The position numbers and the translations under genes are program-made. Below, piece by piece: positions 34,768 through 44,171 of a stretch of DNA of 64,000 nt. The stretch spans positions 1 through 64,000 of the forward strand of contig CABIYO010000002.1 of NCBI GenBank assembly GCA_902362975.1, in the 5' to 3' direction. The notes beneath the pieces are model-generated. The model saw nothing but the letters and a program-made list of their open reading frames with translations. It was not told where the DNA came from and did no database searches. The stretch comes from Caryophanales bacterium (GTDB taxonomy: Bacteria > Bacillota > Bacilli > Exiguobacteriales > Exiguobacteriaceae). Within the stretch, counting starts at the first letter, position 1. Every line of letters starts with the position of its first letter.

Positions 34768-35559
34768 TTATTCGGCTGGCACAGCCTCTTCTTCAAACCA
34801 TTTCTGTGCTAACTTTTCGATTTCTCCACTGTCAATCATCTTCTTCAACTCTTCGTTGAATTGATCGCGGAGTTCATCATCTTTACGAAAGGCAGCAGCA
34901 GAACCTGCTTCTTCTTCGTCCACAATTTCAAATGTCGTCAATTCACTATCTTGCTCGAGGTATTTTTTCGCTACAGTATCTTCGATGACCATCGCGTCAA
35001 TACGTCCTGTCTTGATTTCTTGAATGATCTCAGGAATCTTGTTCAACGAGACGATCTCAGCATCTGTGATTTGATCTTGTGCAATCCCTTCTTGAATCGA
35101 ACCGAGCTGGACTCCGACCTTTTTCCCCTTCAAGTCTTCAAGTGATTGAAGCGAATCATCTTTTGACAAGATCAAGTTCACCGCTGTGAAATAAATATCT
35201 GAGAAATCGGCATTTTCTTTACGCTCTTCTGTCGGAGTCATCCCCGCCATGACGAAGTCGACTCGACCTGCATTGAGGGCCCCAAGTAAGCTTCCGAAAT
35301 CCATATCTTCAATTTTCAATTCATATCCCATGTTCTCTGCCACTTTTTTGGCGATATCGATATCAAATCCGACAATCTCGTCACCATTCGCTGTATCGAC
35401 GAACTCATATGGGAAGTAATCGGCACTTGTACCCATGACGATGACTTTGTCATCCTCACCATCGGTCGATGTCGATCCTCCTTCGTTCACGTCTGCCCCA
35501 CACGCGACTGAGAACGCGGCCAGTCCTGCTAAACATAATGCTAGAAAACCTTTTTTCAT
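34768..35559 (-). CDS. Polar amino acid ABC transporter solute-binding lipoprotein
   Basis: 263 residues. Lipoprotein signal with lipobox FSVACG (Cys about 21), a short Gly/Ser/Asp linker, then the SBP_bac_3 fold: VIVMGTSADYFPYEFVD, GFDIDIAKKVAENMGY, MDFGSLLGALNAGRVDFVMAGMT, LKGKKVGVQLGS. The start at 35559 is chosen since GGGAG is six bases away; the ATG at 35565 is too close. Ligand not decided by sequence. Confidence 0.92.
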   Translation of the reverse strand: MKKGFLALCLAGLAAFSVACGADVNEGGSTSTDGEDDKVIVMGTSADYFPYEFVDTANGDEIVGFDIDIAKKVAENMGYELKIEDMDFGSLLGALNAGRVDFVMAGMTPTEERKENADFSDIYFTAVNLILSKDDSLQSLEDLKGKKVGVQLGSIQEGIAQDQITDAEIVSLNKIPEIIQEIKTGRIDAMVIEDTVAKKYLEQDSELTTFEIVDEEEAGSAAAFRKDDELRDQFNEELKKMIDSGEIEKLAQKWFEEEAVPAE

Positions 35560-35583
35560 CTTCATCTCCCTTTCGTAGTTGAA

Positions 35584-35637
35584 TGATAATTATCAGAACT
35601 TTAACAAAATTATGACATATGTGTGAACGTAGCTCAA
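35584..35637 (-). promoter_or_regulatory. Promoter and palindrome upstream of the amino acid transporter operon
   Basis: On the minus strand TTGAGC (35632-35637) and CATAAT (35609-35614) are 17 bases apart. About ten bases past the expected start of transcription is a perfect 12-bp palindrome TGATAATTATCA (35584-35595), a good position for a repressor. Confidence 0.5.
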
Positions 35638-35728
35638 CTGTTCTATGACACATCAGTTGTCCGACAGGTGTCTTCAACCACTATATACACATAATTATTA
35701 CTTGTAAAGTATATTCATGCAATTCGTG

Positions 35729-35772
35729 CAAAAAAAGAAGGTCACATTCGCTCGAAAGCGAAATATGTGACC
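35729..35772 (-). terminator. Terminator of the DUF952 gene
   Basis: GGTCACAT (35740-35747) pairs with ATGTGACC (35765-35772) with an inner TTCGCT/AGCGAA stem, and a run of T's follows on the minus strand. It overlaps the last codons of the gene. Confidence 0.75.
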
Positions 35773-36083
35773 GTTCCATTGTCGCGCGACCCGTACGGTT
35801 GTACCTGTTTGACAGAAGTCATGGGGATAGCACTGTATACATGCGGGTAACGTTCCCCATCCTCATCCAGCTCATAATGTAACAGCTGTCCGAGACGATT
35901 GACGTGCAACGAAACGAGAACGACCGCTTCTCCCGGATACGATTTTTTGACGACCTTTCCAATCTGTTGCGGCGTACAACATTTAATCGTCCCTTCCGAT
36001 TGAAGTGACGGTTCATTGATTTCACCGCGTGACAGGGCAATCATATATTCTGCCTCCGTCATGATTTTGATGACTGGTTCCAT
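35742..36083 (-). CDS. DUF952-like small protein
   Basis: 113 residues. Pattern of the DUF952 family (an ADP-ribosyltransferase-like small fold): EAEYMIALSRGEINEPSLQSEGTIKC, then VVLVSLHVNRLGQLLHYE and YPHVYSAIPMTSV. The usual FIHCS motif is here TIKCC. Function unknown. Located between two terminators, so monocistronic. Confidence 0.7.
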   Translation of the reverse strand: MEPVIKIMTEAEYMIALSRGEINEPSLQSEGTIKCCTPQQIGKVVKKSYPGEAVVLVSLHVNRLGQLLHYELDEDGERYPHVYSAIPMTSVKQVQPYGSRDNGTVTYFAFERM

Positions 36084-36101
36084 ATACCCTGCCCCTTTTC
36101 A

Positions 36102-36129
36102 CAAAAGCGCAAAGGCAGTGCCTTTGCGC
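36102..36129 (-). terminator. Terminator of the bacilliredoxin gene
   Basis: GCGCAAAGGCA (36107-36117) and its perfect complement (36119-36129) with a short T run on the minus strand. Confidence 0.7.
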
Positions 36130-36139
36130 CGATGCTTGA

Positions 36140-36568
36140 TTATGCGAAGTAGATGTCGAACAATGTTTTCAATTGGTCAACGAGTTCTTCAGCAGTCGAT
36201 GACTCGATTTCACTACGCTCTACCATCGTCACGATGTTGCCATCCTCAAGAAGCGCAATTGACGGTGAAGACGGTGCATATCCTTCAAAATACTCACGTG
36301 CGCGATCTGTCGCTTCACGGTCTTGACCAGCAAATACGGTCACGAAATGATCAGGCTTCACACCTTCCATTTTGCTCACATATGCAGCAGCTGGACGAGC
36401 AATCCCGCCTGCACACCCACAAACCGAGTTGACGAGGACGAGTGTCTTCCCTTCTTTTTTCAGCGCACCGTCTACTTCTTCCGGTGTCGTGAGCTCTGTG
36501 TATCCTGCAGCACGTACTTCGTTACGTGCTTGTTCGACTACATCTTGAAAATATAATTGAAAATCCAT
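36140..36568 (-). CDS. Bacilliredoxin (BrxA/BrxB family, YphP/YqiW)
   Basis: 142 residues, thioredoxin-like fold with the family active site [16 protein letters not shown] (CGC at about 50-52). Bacilliredoxins remove bacillithiol from oxidised protein thiols. Both cysteines present. GGGGA upstream. Whether it is BrxA or BrxB cannot be decided here. Confidence 0.9.
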   Translation of the reverse strand: MDFQLYFQDVVEQARNEVRAAGYTELTTPEEVDGALKKEGKTLVLVNSVCGCAGGIARPAAAYVSKMEGVKPDHFVTVFAGQDREATDRAREYFEGYAPSSPSIALLEDGNIVTMVERSEIESSTAEELVDQLKTLFDIYFA

Positions 36569-36603
36569 GTTGTTTCCCCTTTCGACATTTCGTCTGTACT
36601 CCC

Positions 36604-37788
36604 TTATTTTACGTCTTGTTCTACCTCGAGGACAAGTCTATCGCTCAATTCACGTTCTAAGAACGGGTCTGCCCCTAACATCTGTTTGAAAGCAAGGTAA
36701 CGTGCCTTCGTCTCTGCGCTCGCCTGACGGTTCGTCAAGTAGGCACGAATCATGATATTTTTCGGGGTATGCTCGAGGTCGATGAATTCGAGCAGCTGGG
36801 CATCATACCCGACAAGTCCAAGCAGTTCAGCCCGAATGGAATCGGTCGCGAGTGAGGCGAACCGTTCTTTGATCAATCCATGCTGAAGCATCACATCCAG
36901 ATTCGGTGCTTGAATTTGACGATTCAATTCCTTTTGACAACATGGGACGCTTAAGATGACCTTAGCCCCCCAACGGACAGCACGTGCCAATGCCATATCG
37001 GTCGCCACGTCACATGCATGAAGAGTCACGACCATGTCAACAGCTGTTTCCCCTTCATATTCATTAATGTCTCCGACTAAGAATTCGAGTCGTTCATATC
37101 CAAGATCTTTCGCAATCGATGCACACTCTTCGATGACCTCTTTCTTCAAATCGAGCCCTGTGATATGCACGTCATATCCTTTCATCTCATGAAGGAAATG
37201 ATAGAGCGCAAACGTCAAATACGACTTCCCTGACCCGAAATCCAAGATTCGAACGGTACGGTCTACCGGCAAGTATTTCAGTGAATCCTCAATGAACTCG
37301 AGGAAACGATTGATCTGTTTGAACTTGTCGTACTTTTGACGCTTCACTTTCCCGTCCGCTGACTGAATGCCGAGTCGAATGAGAAACGGAACTGGCTCGT
37401 CGAGCGGGAGTACATACTGCTTTTCACGATTGTGGCTCAGTTGAACTTCTTTTTGAGCCGTCTGCTTTTCTTTCAATGTCACTTTGAACTTTTTCGATAA
37501 TTGGAACTGGAGGTCAGAATCTTTTAACTGAAACTGTCCTTGTCGGAACGTTTCGAGAAGCTCATTCACTTCCGTGACGGCCTCATCAGGTGTCAAGTTT
37601 TTATGTTTCATCACCCGCTCATACTGATACTCGAACTGGATATGATACGCATTTCGTAACATGACCGGTTTCAATTTGACCCGTCTGAGATCGCTCGATT
37701 TTTGACGGGGTTGACTGATAGTCGCTGACACGAGATGATTTGATTGTAAGACGTCTGCGAGACGCTCTTGTAACGCTTTATATTCCAA
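36604..37788 (-). CDS. Class I SAM-dependent methyltransferase (GSTCD/METTL25-like)
   Basis: 394 residues from TTG 37788, chosen since AAAGGA lies nine bases upstream; the TTG at 37797 touches it. The N-terminal half (about 1-165) has no familiar motif. The C-terminal half is a Rossmann methyltransferase: [19 protein letters not shown] (SAM motif I), [14 protein letters not shown] (motif II), [16 protein letters not shown] (motif IV region with HACD) and [11 protein letters not shown]. Proteins with DFGSGKSYL and HACD are found in many bacteria and are thought to act on RNA or protein; substrate unknown. Confidence 0.75.
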   Translation of the reverse strand: MEYKALQERLADVLQSNHLVSATISQPRQKSSDLRRVKLKPVMLRNAYHIQFEYQYERVMKHKNLTPDEAVTEVNELLETFRQGQFQLKDSDLQFQLSKKFKVTLKEKQTAQKEVQLSHNREKQYVLPLDEPVPFLIRLGIQSADGKVKRQKYDKFKQINRFLEFIEDSLKYLPVDRTVRILDFGSGKSYLTFALYHFLHEMKGYDVHITGLDLKKEVIEECASIAKDLGYERLEFLVGDINEYEGETAVDMVVTLHACDVATDMALARAVRWGAKVILSVPCCQKELNRQIQAPNLDVMLQHGLIKERFASLATDSIRAELLGLVGYDAQLLEFIDLEHTPKNIMIRAYLTNRQASAETKARYLAFKQMLGADPFLERELSDRLVLEVEQDVK

Positions 37789-37887
37789 TGGATTCAATCC
37801 TTTTTTAGAAATTTTGAAACATATCGTTTCACCTATCCGTACATACTATTACACGAAGACGACGTTACGTCAAAGGAGGATACACAT

Positions 37888-38661
37888 ATGTTTAAAAAGA
37901 TTTTATCATCAATCGGAATCGGTGCCGCAAAAGTCGACACACGCTTGAATGAAAGCCACTGTACACCCGGTGGAGAACTCACTGGAGTCGTCCATATCGA
38001 AGGCGGTTCGGTCGAACAATCCGTCGATAGCATCTATCTCTTCTTCAACACGTTGTATAAACATGAGGTGAACGATAAATCGACATACTCGACGTTCACG
38101 ATCGAAAAAATTTTATTGAATGAGGCACCGTTTATGATTGGTCCTGGAGAAGTGAAAGAAATCCCGTTCACAGTCAACGTCCCGTTCAATACGCCACTCT
38201 CTGTGAGCCAATCGAAATCATGGATTGAAACAGGTCTTGATATCGCTCAAGCCGTCGATCCGAAAGATGAGGATGCGATCACCGTACAACCGAATGCAGC
38301 TCAACAAGTCATATTAGATGCGATGGACGAGCTCGGATTCCGTTTGAAGAAAGCCGACACGGAAATGCTCCCGGCACGTCATCGTTCGGGACGTCTTCCG
38401 ATTGCCCAAGAACTCGAGTATTCAGCGAGCGGTTCGCGATTCGGTCGACAATTGGACGAAGTAGAGGTCGTCATCTTACAAGACGAGGGATCGATTGAAC
38501 TTCTCATTCAAGTCGACCGCAGTGTCCACGACCTCGGAAGCCTTTTCGCCGATTTGACGGGTTCAGACGAATCAACGCACCGTGTGCGATATGACGTCGC
38601 ACGTTTATCAGTAGCCGAAGTCCGTCGCGACATCGAATCGATCATTGAACAATCGATTTGA
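37888..38661 (+). CDS. spo0M: Spo0M-like arrestin-fold protein
   Basis: 257 residues, the usual length. MFKKILSSIGIGAAKVDTRL at the N-terminus and GGELTGVVHIEGGSVEQSVDSIYL are standard Spo0M features; a beta-rich arrestin-like domain fills about 15-190. In Bacillus it affects Spo0A-linked development and cell division, but the gene also occurs in non-spore-formers. AAAGGAGG before the ATG and a terminator after it make it a single unit. Confidence 0.88.
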   Translation: MFKKILSSIGIGAAKVDTRLNESHCTPGGELTGVVHIEGGSVEQSVDSIYLFFNTLYKHEVNDKSTYSTFTIEKILLNEAPFMIGPGEVKEIPFTVNVPFNTPLSVSQSKSWIETGLDIAQAVDPKDEDAITVQPNAAQQVILDAMDELGFRLKKADTEMLPARHRSGRLPIAQELEYSASGSRFGRQLDEVEVVILQDEGSIELLIQVDRSVHDLGSLFADLTGSDESTHRVRYDVARLSVAEVRRDIESIIEQSI

Positions 38662-38672
38662 GGAACTCACTG

Positions 38673-38704
38673 ACACGCCATTTCTATGAATGGCGTGTTT
38701 TTCT
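38673..38704 (+). terminator. Terminator of spo0M
   Basis: ACACGCCATT (38673-38682) pairs with AATGGCGTGT (38689-38698), followed by five T's. Confidence 0.85.
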
Positions 38705-38779
38705 GAGGTATCGAATTTGATAATCCATTATTTTACAATCAACATGTGGAATCAACCCTTTTTTGGAGGTAACTACATC

Positions 38780-39160
38780 TTGTTTGCTTTAAAAATGATC
38801 GGGAGTTTCGGTCTTGCACCGCTTACCTTACCGATTCTAGAGACTAGTCTTTCTGATTCACTCGCTTTCTTCACGCTTGGTGGGATTGAAGTGCTGATTG
38901 GTTTGATTGCCATGTCTCTCATGCGCAATCCGTCGACAAACGCCTTATCCTTCATGAAGTTCATGCCCTATCTTGTACTATTGATTCATTTCCCTACCTC
39001 ACTCCTATTGCTTTGGATTTCTTCGGTCAGACATGATGGGGTCTCTGCATTTTCAATAAATTATATTTTTATATACTGGATGTTCCTGCTCCTGTTCGCC
39101 GTAGTCAGCAGATTTACGTATTTTGCCTATCAACGACGATTTCAGAAGGCGCTTGATTAG
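38780..39160 (+). CDS. Small multi-pass membrane protein, unknown
   Basis: 126 residues. Start is TTG 38780, ten bases after GGAGG; the frame opens upstream at 38690 without a site. Four hydrophobic helices (about 1-20, 30-48, 58-80, 95-115) and a basic end (RRFQKALD). No motif recognised. Followed 16 bases later by another small membrane protein, likely in the same transcript. Confidence 0.55.
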   Translation: MFALKMIGSFGLAPLTLPILETSLSDSLAFFTLGGIEVLIGLIAMSLMRNPSTNALSFMKFMPYLVLLIHFPTSLLLLWISSVRHDGVSAFSINYIFIYWMFLLLFAVVSRFTYFAYQRRFQKALD

Positions 39161-39176
39161 AAAGGATGATTCAACA

Positions 39177-39392
39177 TTGGATCTACTTCAATTTCTTTAC
39201 GACCGAGCAATCCCGCTCACACTATTCGCGACGCTCGGCCTATTCAGTCTCGTGTTTGCATTTTCTCTCTATAAATCCAAACAACGACTCTCCAAAGGAC
39301 TCGTCACAATAGGCATGTCCTTGTCGTTCCTTCTTTTACTGATCTCAGCCGCAAGCTTCGTCTTCACGGTATTCATTGGCTATAACTCATGA
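39177..39392 (+). CDS. Two-helix small membrane protein, unknown
   Basis: 71 residues from TTG 39177, ten bases after AAAGGA. Two transmembrane helices (about 13-30 and 45-65) with a basic loop (KSKQRLSKG), like small DUF-type proteins of Bacilli. The frame is open upstream to 39123. Ends at a strong terminator shared with bkdB. Confidence 0.5.
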   Translation: MDLLQFLYDRAIPLTLFATLGLFSLVFAFSLYKSKQRLSKGLVTIGMSLSFLLLLISAASFVFTVFIGYNS

Positions 39393-39430
39393 AAAATGGA
39401 GACGCTCCCAGTGGAGCGCCTCCATTTTTT
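39392..39430. terminator. Bidirectional terminator at the end of bkdB
   Basis: A 17-bp arm (39392-39408) pairs with 39413-39429 with one mismatch; A-run on one side and T-run on the other. Ends both the small membrane pair and the bkd operon. Confidence 0.9.
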
Positions 39431-39432
39431 AA

Positions 39433-40752
39433 TCAATATACGGTATATGTGTTCGGGTCAATCGACTCGAGCGATTGTTTGATTGATTGCAAGAACTGAC
39501 CTGCGACGAGACCGTCGAGGACACGGTGGTCGACCGACATACAAAGGTTAACCATATCGCGTGCCGCGAACATTCCATTCATCCATACCGGACGCTTCAC
39601 AATCGACTCGACTGATAGGATTGCCGCTTGTGGGTGGTTCAAAATCGGTGCTGATTGAATCGAACCAAATGCACCTGTGTTGTTGATGGTGAACGTCCCA
39701 CCACGCATCTCTTCTGCCTTCAAACGGTTCTCACGCGCTCGCGTCGCAACGTCTTGAAGGGCCACTGCGAGGCCTTTGATGTTCTTCTCATCCGCTTGGC
39801 GAATGACAGGAACGTATAGGGCGTCGTTTGCCGCGACGGCTACCGAGAGATGGATGTCTTGGTAAACTTTGATGTGATCTCCTGCCCACTCTGAGTTCAT
39901 CATCGGATACTTCTTCAATGCTTCGATGGCTGCCTTCATGAAGAACGGCATGAACGTCAATTTGACGCCTTCCCGTTTCATGAACTCATCTTTTAACTTT
40001 GCACGGGCTTCGACAAGGTTCGTCACATCCACTTCAATCATGAGCCATGCGTGTGGCGCCTCGTGTTTCGAGCGGACCATATTGTTCGCAATCGCTTGGC
40101 GTACCCCGGCTGTCGGAATCGATTCATAACGTCCAGATGACGTCGATGATGATGCGACCGGTTGTGACGGTTCAACGACAGGACGTGGCGCTTCAGTCGG
40201 AACGTCCAACTTCCTCTGTACCATCGTCTCTTGGACAGGCGCTTGTGTCGCTTTCTCAGGAGCTGATGCCGGACGTCCTTCTGATAAGTAACGAAGAATA
40301 TCTTTCCGCGTGATTCGACCGCCTAGACCGCTTCCGCTCAATTCATTCAAATCGATATCATTCTCATTGGCGAGTCGGATGACAGCAGGTGAGTATCGAC
40401 CGTTTCCACTTTGTTTTTTCGGTGCAGTGGCGACAGCTTGCTTAGAGACGGATTCTGCAGGTGCCGTTTCTGCAATCGGTTCGGTCTTCATCTCAACTGC
40501 ATCTTCCTCCGCGCTCTCGACTTCCATCGTCAATACCGGTGTCCCGACGCTGACGGTCTCCCCTTCTGGAATGAGAAACTTTTTCACGACACCTGCGCTA
40601 GTCGCAGGAATCTCTGCCGTCACTTTGTCCGTCATGACTTCCGCGAGTGGTTCATATTCTTCCACACGGTCGCCCGGTTTGACGAGATAGGTCGTGATTG
40701 TTCCTTCTGTCACACTCTCCCCAAGTTGGGGCATGGTAATCGTTTGTTCCAT
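39433..40752 (-). CDS. bkdB: Branched-chain alpha-keto acid dehydrogenase E2 (dihydrolipoyl acyltransferase)
   Basis: 439 residues. One lipoyl domain (about 1-78, lipoyl Lys in EVMTDKVTAE), a Pro/Ala-rich linker, a peripheral-subunit-binding domain (about 125-160, SPAVIRLANENDIDLNELSG), a second linker, and the catalytic acyltransferase domain (about 210-439) with CMSVDHRVLDG holding His and Asp. Core of the BCKDH complex that turns branched keto acids into acyl-CoA. Last gene of the operon. Confidence 0.93.
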   Translation of the reverse strand: MEQTITMPQLGESVTEGTITTYLVKPGDRVEEYEPLAEVMTDKVTAEIPATSAGVVKKFLIPEGETVSVGTPVLTMEVESAEEDAVEMKTEPIAETAPAESVSKQAVATAPKKQSGNGRYSPAVIRLANENDIDLNELSGSGLGGRITRKDILRYLSEGRPASAPEKATQAPVQETMVQRKLDVPTEAPRPVVEPSQPVASSSTSSGRYESIPTAGVRQAIANNMVRSKHEAPHAWLMIEVDVTNLVEARAKLKDEFMKREGVKLTFMPFFMKAAIEALKKYPMMNSEWAGDHIKVYQDIHLSVAVAANDALYVPVIRQADEKNIKGLAVALQDVATRARENRLKAEEMRGGTFTINNTGAFGSIQSAPILNHPQAAILSVESIVKRPVWMNGMFAARDMVNLCMSVDHRVLDGLVAGQFLQSIKQSLESIDPNTYTVY

Positions 40753-40764
40753 GGAGATGCCTCC

Positions 40765-41745
40765 TTAAAACGCCGCGAGCTGACGCGCCCGCTCGGCAAT
40801 TTTTTCTTGGGTTACGATAAAGAATTTTTCCATAGGTGGTGCATATGGCATAGCCGGCACGTCAGGACCCGCTAAGCGTTCAATCGGCGCATCGAGTTCA
40901 AAGAGCGCCTTCTCTGCGATAATCGCCGCTACTTCTCCGATGATGCTTCCTTCTTTGTTGTCCTCTGTCACGAGTAGCACTTTACCTGTCTTCTTGACCG
41001 ATTCGATGATCGCTTCCTGGTCGAGTGGATAGACGGTACGAAGATCAAGAATGTGCGTGCTGATTCCCTCCTCTTCGAGTGTTTTCGCAGCTTCTTGTGC
41101 CATGTGGACACAAAGACCGTACGTGATGATCGTGATATCGTCACCTTCCCGTTTGACCGCAGCCTTACCAATTTCAACCGTGTATTCGTCCGTCGGCAAT
41201 TCCGCCTTCAAAAGACGATAGGCACGCTTATGTTCGAAGAAGAGGACAGGGTCGTTCGAACGGATTGCTGCTTTCAACAAGCCCTTCGCATCGACTGGAT
41301 CTGATGGAATGACGACTTTAAGACCTGGCGTTGAACTGAACATCGCCTCGACAGATTGCGAGTGATAGAGAGCCCCGTGAATGCCACCACCGAAAGGAGC
41401 GCGGATGACCATCGGACACGTCCAGTCGTTGTTTGAGCGGTATCGAATTTTTGCCGCTTCCGATACGATTTGGTTGACTGCTGGCATAATAAAGTCTGCG
41501 AATTGCATTTCTGCAATCGGACGCATGCCGTACATGGCAGCTCCGACTCCTACACCGGCAATCGCACTTTCAGCGAGCGGTGCATCGATAACGCGGTCTT
41601 CACCATACTTCTCAATCAAGCCTTGTGTAGCACGGAATACACCACCACGTACGCCGACGTCTTCCCCGACGACGAAGACGTTTTCGTCGCGCGCCATTTC
41701 CTCATGAATCGCTTCATTGATCGCTTCGATAAACGTTTTCATCAT
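40765..41745 (-). CDS. bkdAB: Branched-chain alpha-keto acid dehydrogenase E1 beta
   Basis: 326 residues, full length. Transketolase-type pyrimidine-binding domain: GEDVGVRGGVFRATQGL, DAPLAESAIAGVGVGAAMYG and QIVSEAAKIRY; C-terminal transketolase domain with LRTVYPLDQEAI. Forms an alpha2-beta2 E1 with BkdAA. The start overlaps the end of bkdAA by four bases after GAGGAGG, supporting equal expression. Confidence 0.93.
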   Translation of the reverse strand: MMKTFIEAINEAIHEEMARDENVFVVGEDVGVRGGVFRATQGLIEKYGEDRVIDAPLAESAIAGVGVGAAMYGMRPIAEMQFADFIMPAVNQIVSEAAKIRYRSNNDWTCPMVIRAPFGGGIHGALYHSQSVEAMFSSTPGLKVVIPSDPVDAKGLLKAAIRSNDPVLFFEHKRAYRLLKAELPTDEYTVEIGKAAVKREGDDITIITYGLCVHMAQEAAKTLEEEGISTHILDLRTVYPLDQEAIIESVKKTGKVLLVTEDNKEGSIIGEVAAIIAEKALFELDAPIERLAGPDVPAMPYAPPMEKFFIVTQEKIAERARQLAAF

Positions 41746-42749
41746 TTTTCCTCCTCATAGACGTAATCCAATGCAGATTCAGGTGATGCGTACGGTGCTT
41801 TGTCTGCATATGTCGTCGCTTCATTCACTTCAGCATCGATTTGTGCATCGATTTCGGCAAGTGTATCCGCCGTTGCAATACCGTCGTTCACAAGTCGTTG
41901 ACGGAACAATTGAATGCCATCCCGCTCTTTTAATCCAGCCAATTCTTCAACTGAACGGTATGCTTTGTCATCATCATCTGATGAGTGTGGCACGAGACGT
42001 TCTACTTCCGCTTCGATTAGCGTCGGTCCTTCTCCGCGAAGTGCACGTTCACGCGCTTCCTTCACAACCGCATATACAGCGATCGGGTCTGTCCCGTCGA
42101 CTGTCACACCTGGCATGCCGTAGCCTTTTGCACGGTCTGATACACGCTCACATGCCAACTGTTTCGTAAGCGGTACCGAAATCGCATACTTGTTGTTCTC
42201 ACAGAACAAGATGACCGGTAATTTGTGGACGCCAGCAAAGTTTGCGCCTTCATGAAAGTCTCCTTGATTCGAAGACCCTTCTCCGAACGAGACGAATGTA
42301 ACGAGTTCTTCTTTTTTCATCTTCGCCGCAAGTGCGATCCCGACTGCATGAGGGACTTGTGTCGTGACCGGAGACGAACCCGTTACGATACGATGTGCTT
42401 TCGAACCAAAGTGACCAGGCATCTGACGACCACCTGAGTTCGGGTCTTCCGCTTTCGCGAATGCCGATAGCATCAAGTCTCTTGACGTTTGACCGAAGTG
42501 AAGGACGACCGCCACGTCACGATAGTAAGGTAGGACATAGTCAATTCCTTTTTCAAGTGCGAACGCCGCACCGACTTGCGCCGCTTCTTGTCCTTGACAT
42601 GAGACGACGAATGGGATTTTCCCGGCGCGGTTCAACTTCCACATCCGTTCATCGATTTTACGGGCACGTACCATCGTTTCGTACATCGCCAATAAATCTT
42701 GTTTCGTTAAACCAAGCTTTTCATATGAGTTTACAGTCATCTGTTCCAT
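41742..42749 (-). CDS. bkdAA: Branched-chain alpha-keto acid dehydrogenase E1 alpha
   Basis: 335 residues. Thiamine diphosphate domain: SFGEGSSNQGDFHEGANFAG for cofactor and Mg, GRQMPGHFGSKAHRIVTGSSPV, and a regulatory loop with TLIEAEVERLVPHSSDDDDKAYRS, the usual Ser region of E1 alpha. Decarboxylates branched keto acids from Val, Leu and Ile. AAGGAGG precedes the ATG. Confidence 0.93.
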   Translation of the reverse strand: MEQMTVNSYEKLGLTKQDLLAMYETMVRARKIDERMWKLNRAGKIPFVVSCQGQEAAQVGAAFALEKGIDYVLPYYRDVAVVLHFGQTSRDLMLSAFAKAEDPNSGGRQMPGHFGSKAHRIVTGSSPVTTQVPHAVGIALAAKMKKEELVTFVSFGEGSSNQGDFHEGANFAGVHKLPVILFCENNKYAISVPLTKQLACERVSDRAKGYGMPGVTVDGTDPIAVYAVVKEARERALRGEGPTLIEAEVERLVPHSSDDDDKAYRSVEELAGLKERDGIQLFRQRLVNDGIATADTLAEIDAQIDAEVNEATTYADKAPYASPESALDYVYEEEK

Positions 42750-42761
42750 CCTTGTTCCTCC

Positions 42762-44171
42762 TTAGGCGTGAATCGGTAATCCATCGACGGCAAGTGCCGC
42801 TTCCTGGAAGGCTTCGCTTAATGCAGGATGTGGGTGCACAAGTTGTCCCATCTCCCAAGCCGTCGCGTTCAAGACGAGCGCAAGTCCACCTTCTGTGATG
42901 AGTTCAGTCGCTTTCGGTCCGACGATATGAACACCGAGAAGGTCATCTGTTTCTTTGTCCGAAACGAGTTTGACGAATCCGTCGGCTTGTCCTTCAATCC
43001 GCGCTTTCCCGAGTCCGTTGAATCGATACGTCCCCGTCTTCACATCATGTCCGGCATCTTTTGCCGCCTCTTCCGTCAAGCCGACCGAAGCGACTTCAGG
43101 GACGCTGTATACACAACGTGGGATGAGCGCGTAATCAAGTGGTGTTGGTTCAAGTCCAAGAATCGTTTCGACCGCCTTCACGCCTTCTGCAGACGCGACG
43201 TGAGCGAGTTGTAACTTTCCGATGCAATCCCCGATTGCGAAGATATGACGTTCTTTCGTCCGATACTGACTATCGACTTGAATGATCCCGTTCTCTACGA
43301 CGATTGACGTGTTTTGAAGACCTAAGTCTTTCGTATTGGCGACACGCCCTACTGAGACGAGGACACAGTCCACGCTCAACATTTCCTCACCTACAGCAAG
43401 CTCCACTACATCGTCGTGAATCGATGTACGTTCAGCGTCGACCGTCACGCTCTTCTTCACGCGGACCCCGCGTTTCTTCAAAAGACGCTCCACTTCTCGG
43501 GAGACCGCCTTGTCCTCGAGTGGGAGTAATCGATCGCCTACTTCGATTAATGTCACGTTCACATCAAGGTCGACGAGCATGGAAGCCCATTCAACTCCAA
43601 TGACCCCTCCACCGACAATCGCAATCGATTCAGGTAGCGTTTCAAAATTGAGGAGGTCGTCCGAATTCAAAATCCGTTTGTGATCGAACGGCAATCCAGG
43701 AAGTTCACGAGGAATCGACCCTGTCGCGATAATCAGTTGATTTGGCAAAATCAGTTCTGATTCACCGCTTTCATCCTCAACGGATACAGTCCCTGGTTGT
43801 GGTGAGAAGATACTTGGTCCAAGAATAGAAGCCTTTCCGCGGAACACTTCGATTTTCCCTTGTTTCATCAAATGTTCGATTCCCTTTTCTAGTCCATCCA
43901 CAAGATCACGCTTATACGTTTGAGCGCGTTCCATATTGAACGTCACATCTCCCGTCTCAACTCCATATGTCGTACTCTGCTTCGCTGTTTGATAAACGTG
44001 TGCAGCTTTTAAAAGCGCCTTTGTCGGGATGCATCCTCTATGTAAGCAGGTGCCGCCTAATTTTCTCGCCTCGACGATTGCGACAGTTTTTCCTGCCTGG
44101 GCAGCTTTGATTGCAGCCACATATCCTCCTGGTCCTCCACCGATGACGACAACATCAAATTCTCGTGCCAT
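42762..44171 (-). CDS. lpdV: Dihydrolipoamide dehydrogenase of the BCKDH complex (E3)
   Basis: 469 residues. FAD-binding VVIGGGPGGYVAAIKAAQAG, redox disulfide GGTCLHRGCIPTK (CxxxxC at about 42-47), NAD-binding IVGGGVIGVEWASML, and C-terminal HPHPALSEAFQEAA with the catalytic His-Glu. Start 44171 (MAREFDVV) is fixed by GAGGGGG; the long open frame to 44294 is not coding. It regenerates oxidised lipoamide on BkdB. Confidence 0.93.
   Translation of the reverse strand: MAREFDVVVIGGGPGGYVAAIKAAQAGKTVAIVEARKLGGTCLHRGCIPTKALLKAAHVYQTAKQSTTYGVETGDVTFNMERAQTYKRDLVDGLEKGIEHLMKQGKIEVFRGKASILGPSIFSPQPGTVSVEDESGESELILPNQLIIATGSIPRELPGLPFDHKRILNSDDLLNFETLPESIAIVGGGVIGVEWASMLVDLDVNVTLIEVGDRLLPLEDKAVSREVERLLKKRGVRVKKSVTVDAERTSIHDDVVELAVGEEMLSVDCVLVSVGRVANTKDLGLQNTSIVVENGIIQVDSQYRTKERHIFAIGDCIGKLQLAHVASAEGVKAVETILGLEPTPLDYALIPRCVYSVPEVASVGLTEEAAKDAGHDVKTGTYRFNGLGKARIEGQADGFVKLVSDKETDDLLGVHIVGPKATELITEGGLALVLNATAWEMGQLVHPHPALSEAFQEAALAVDGLPIHA

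Noticed and set aside
40411-40875. 154-residue plus-strand open frame
   Set aside because: Antisense to bkdB/bkdAB; Phe/Arg/His-rich shadow.
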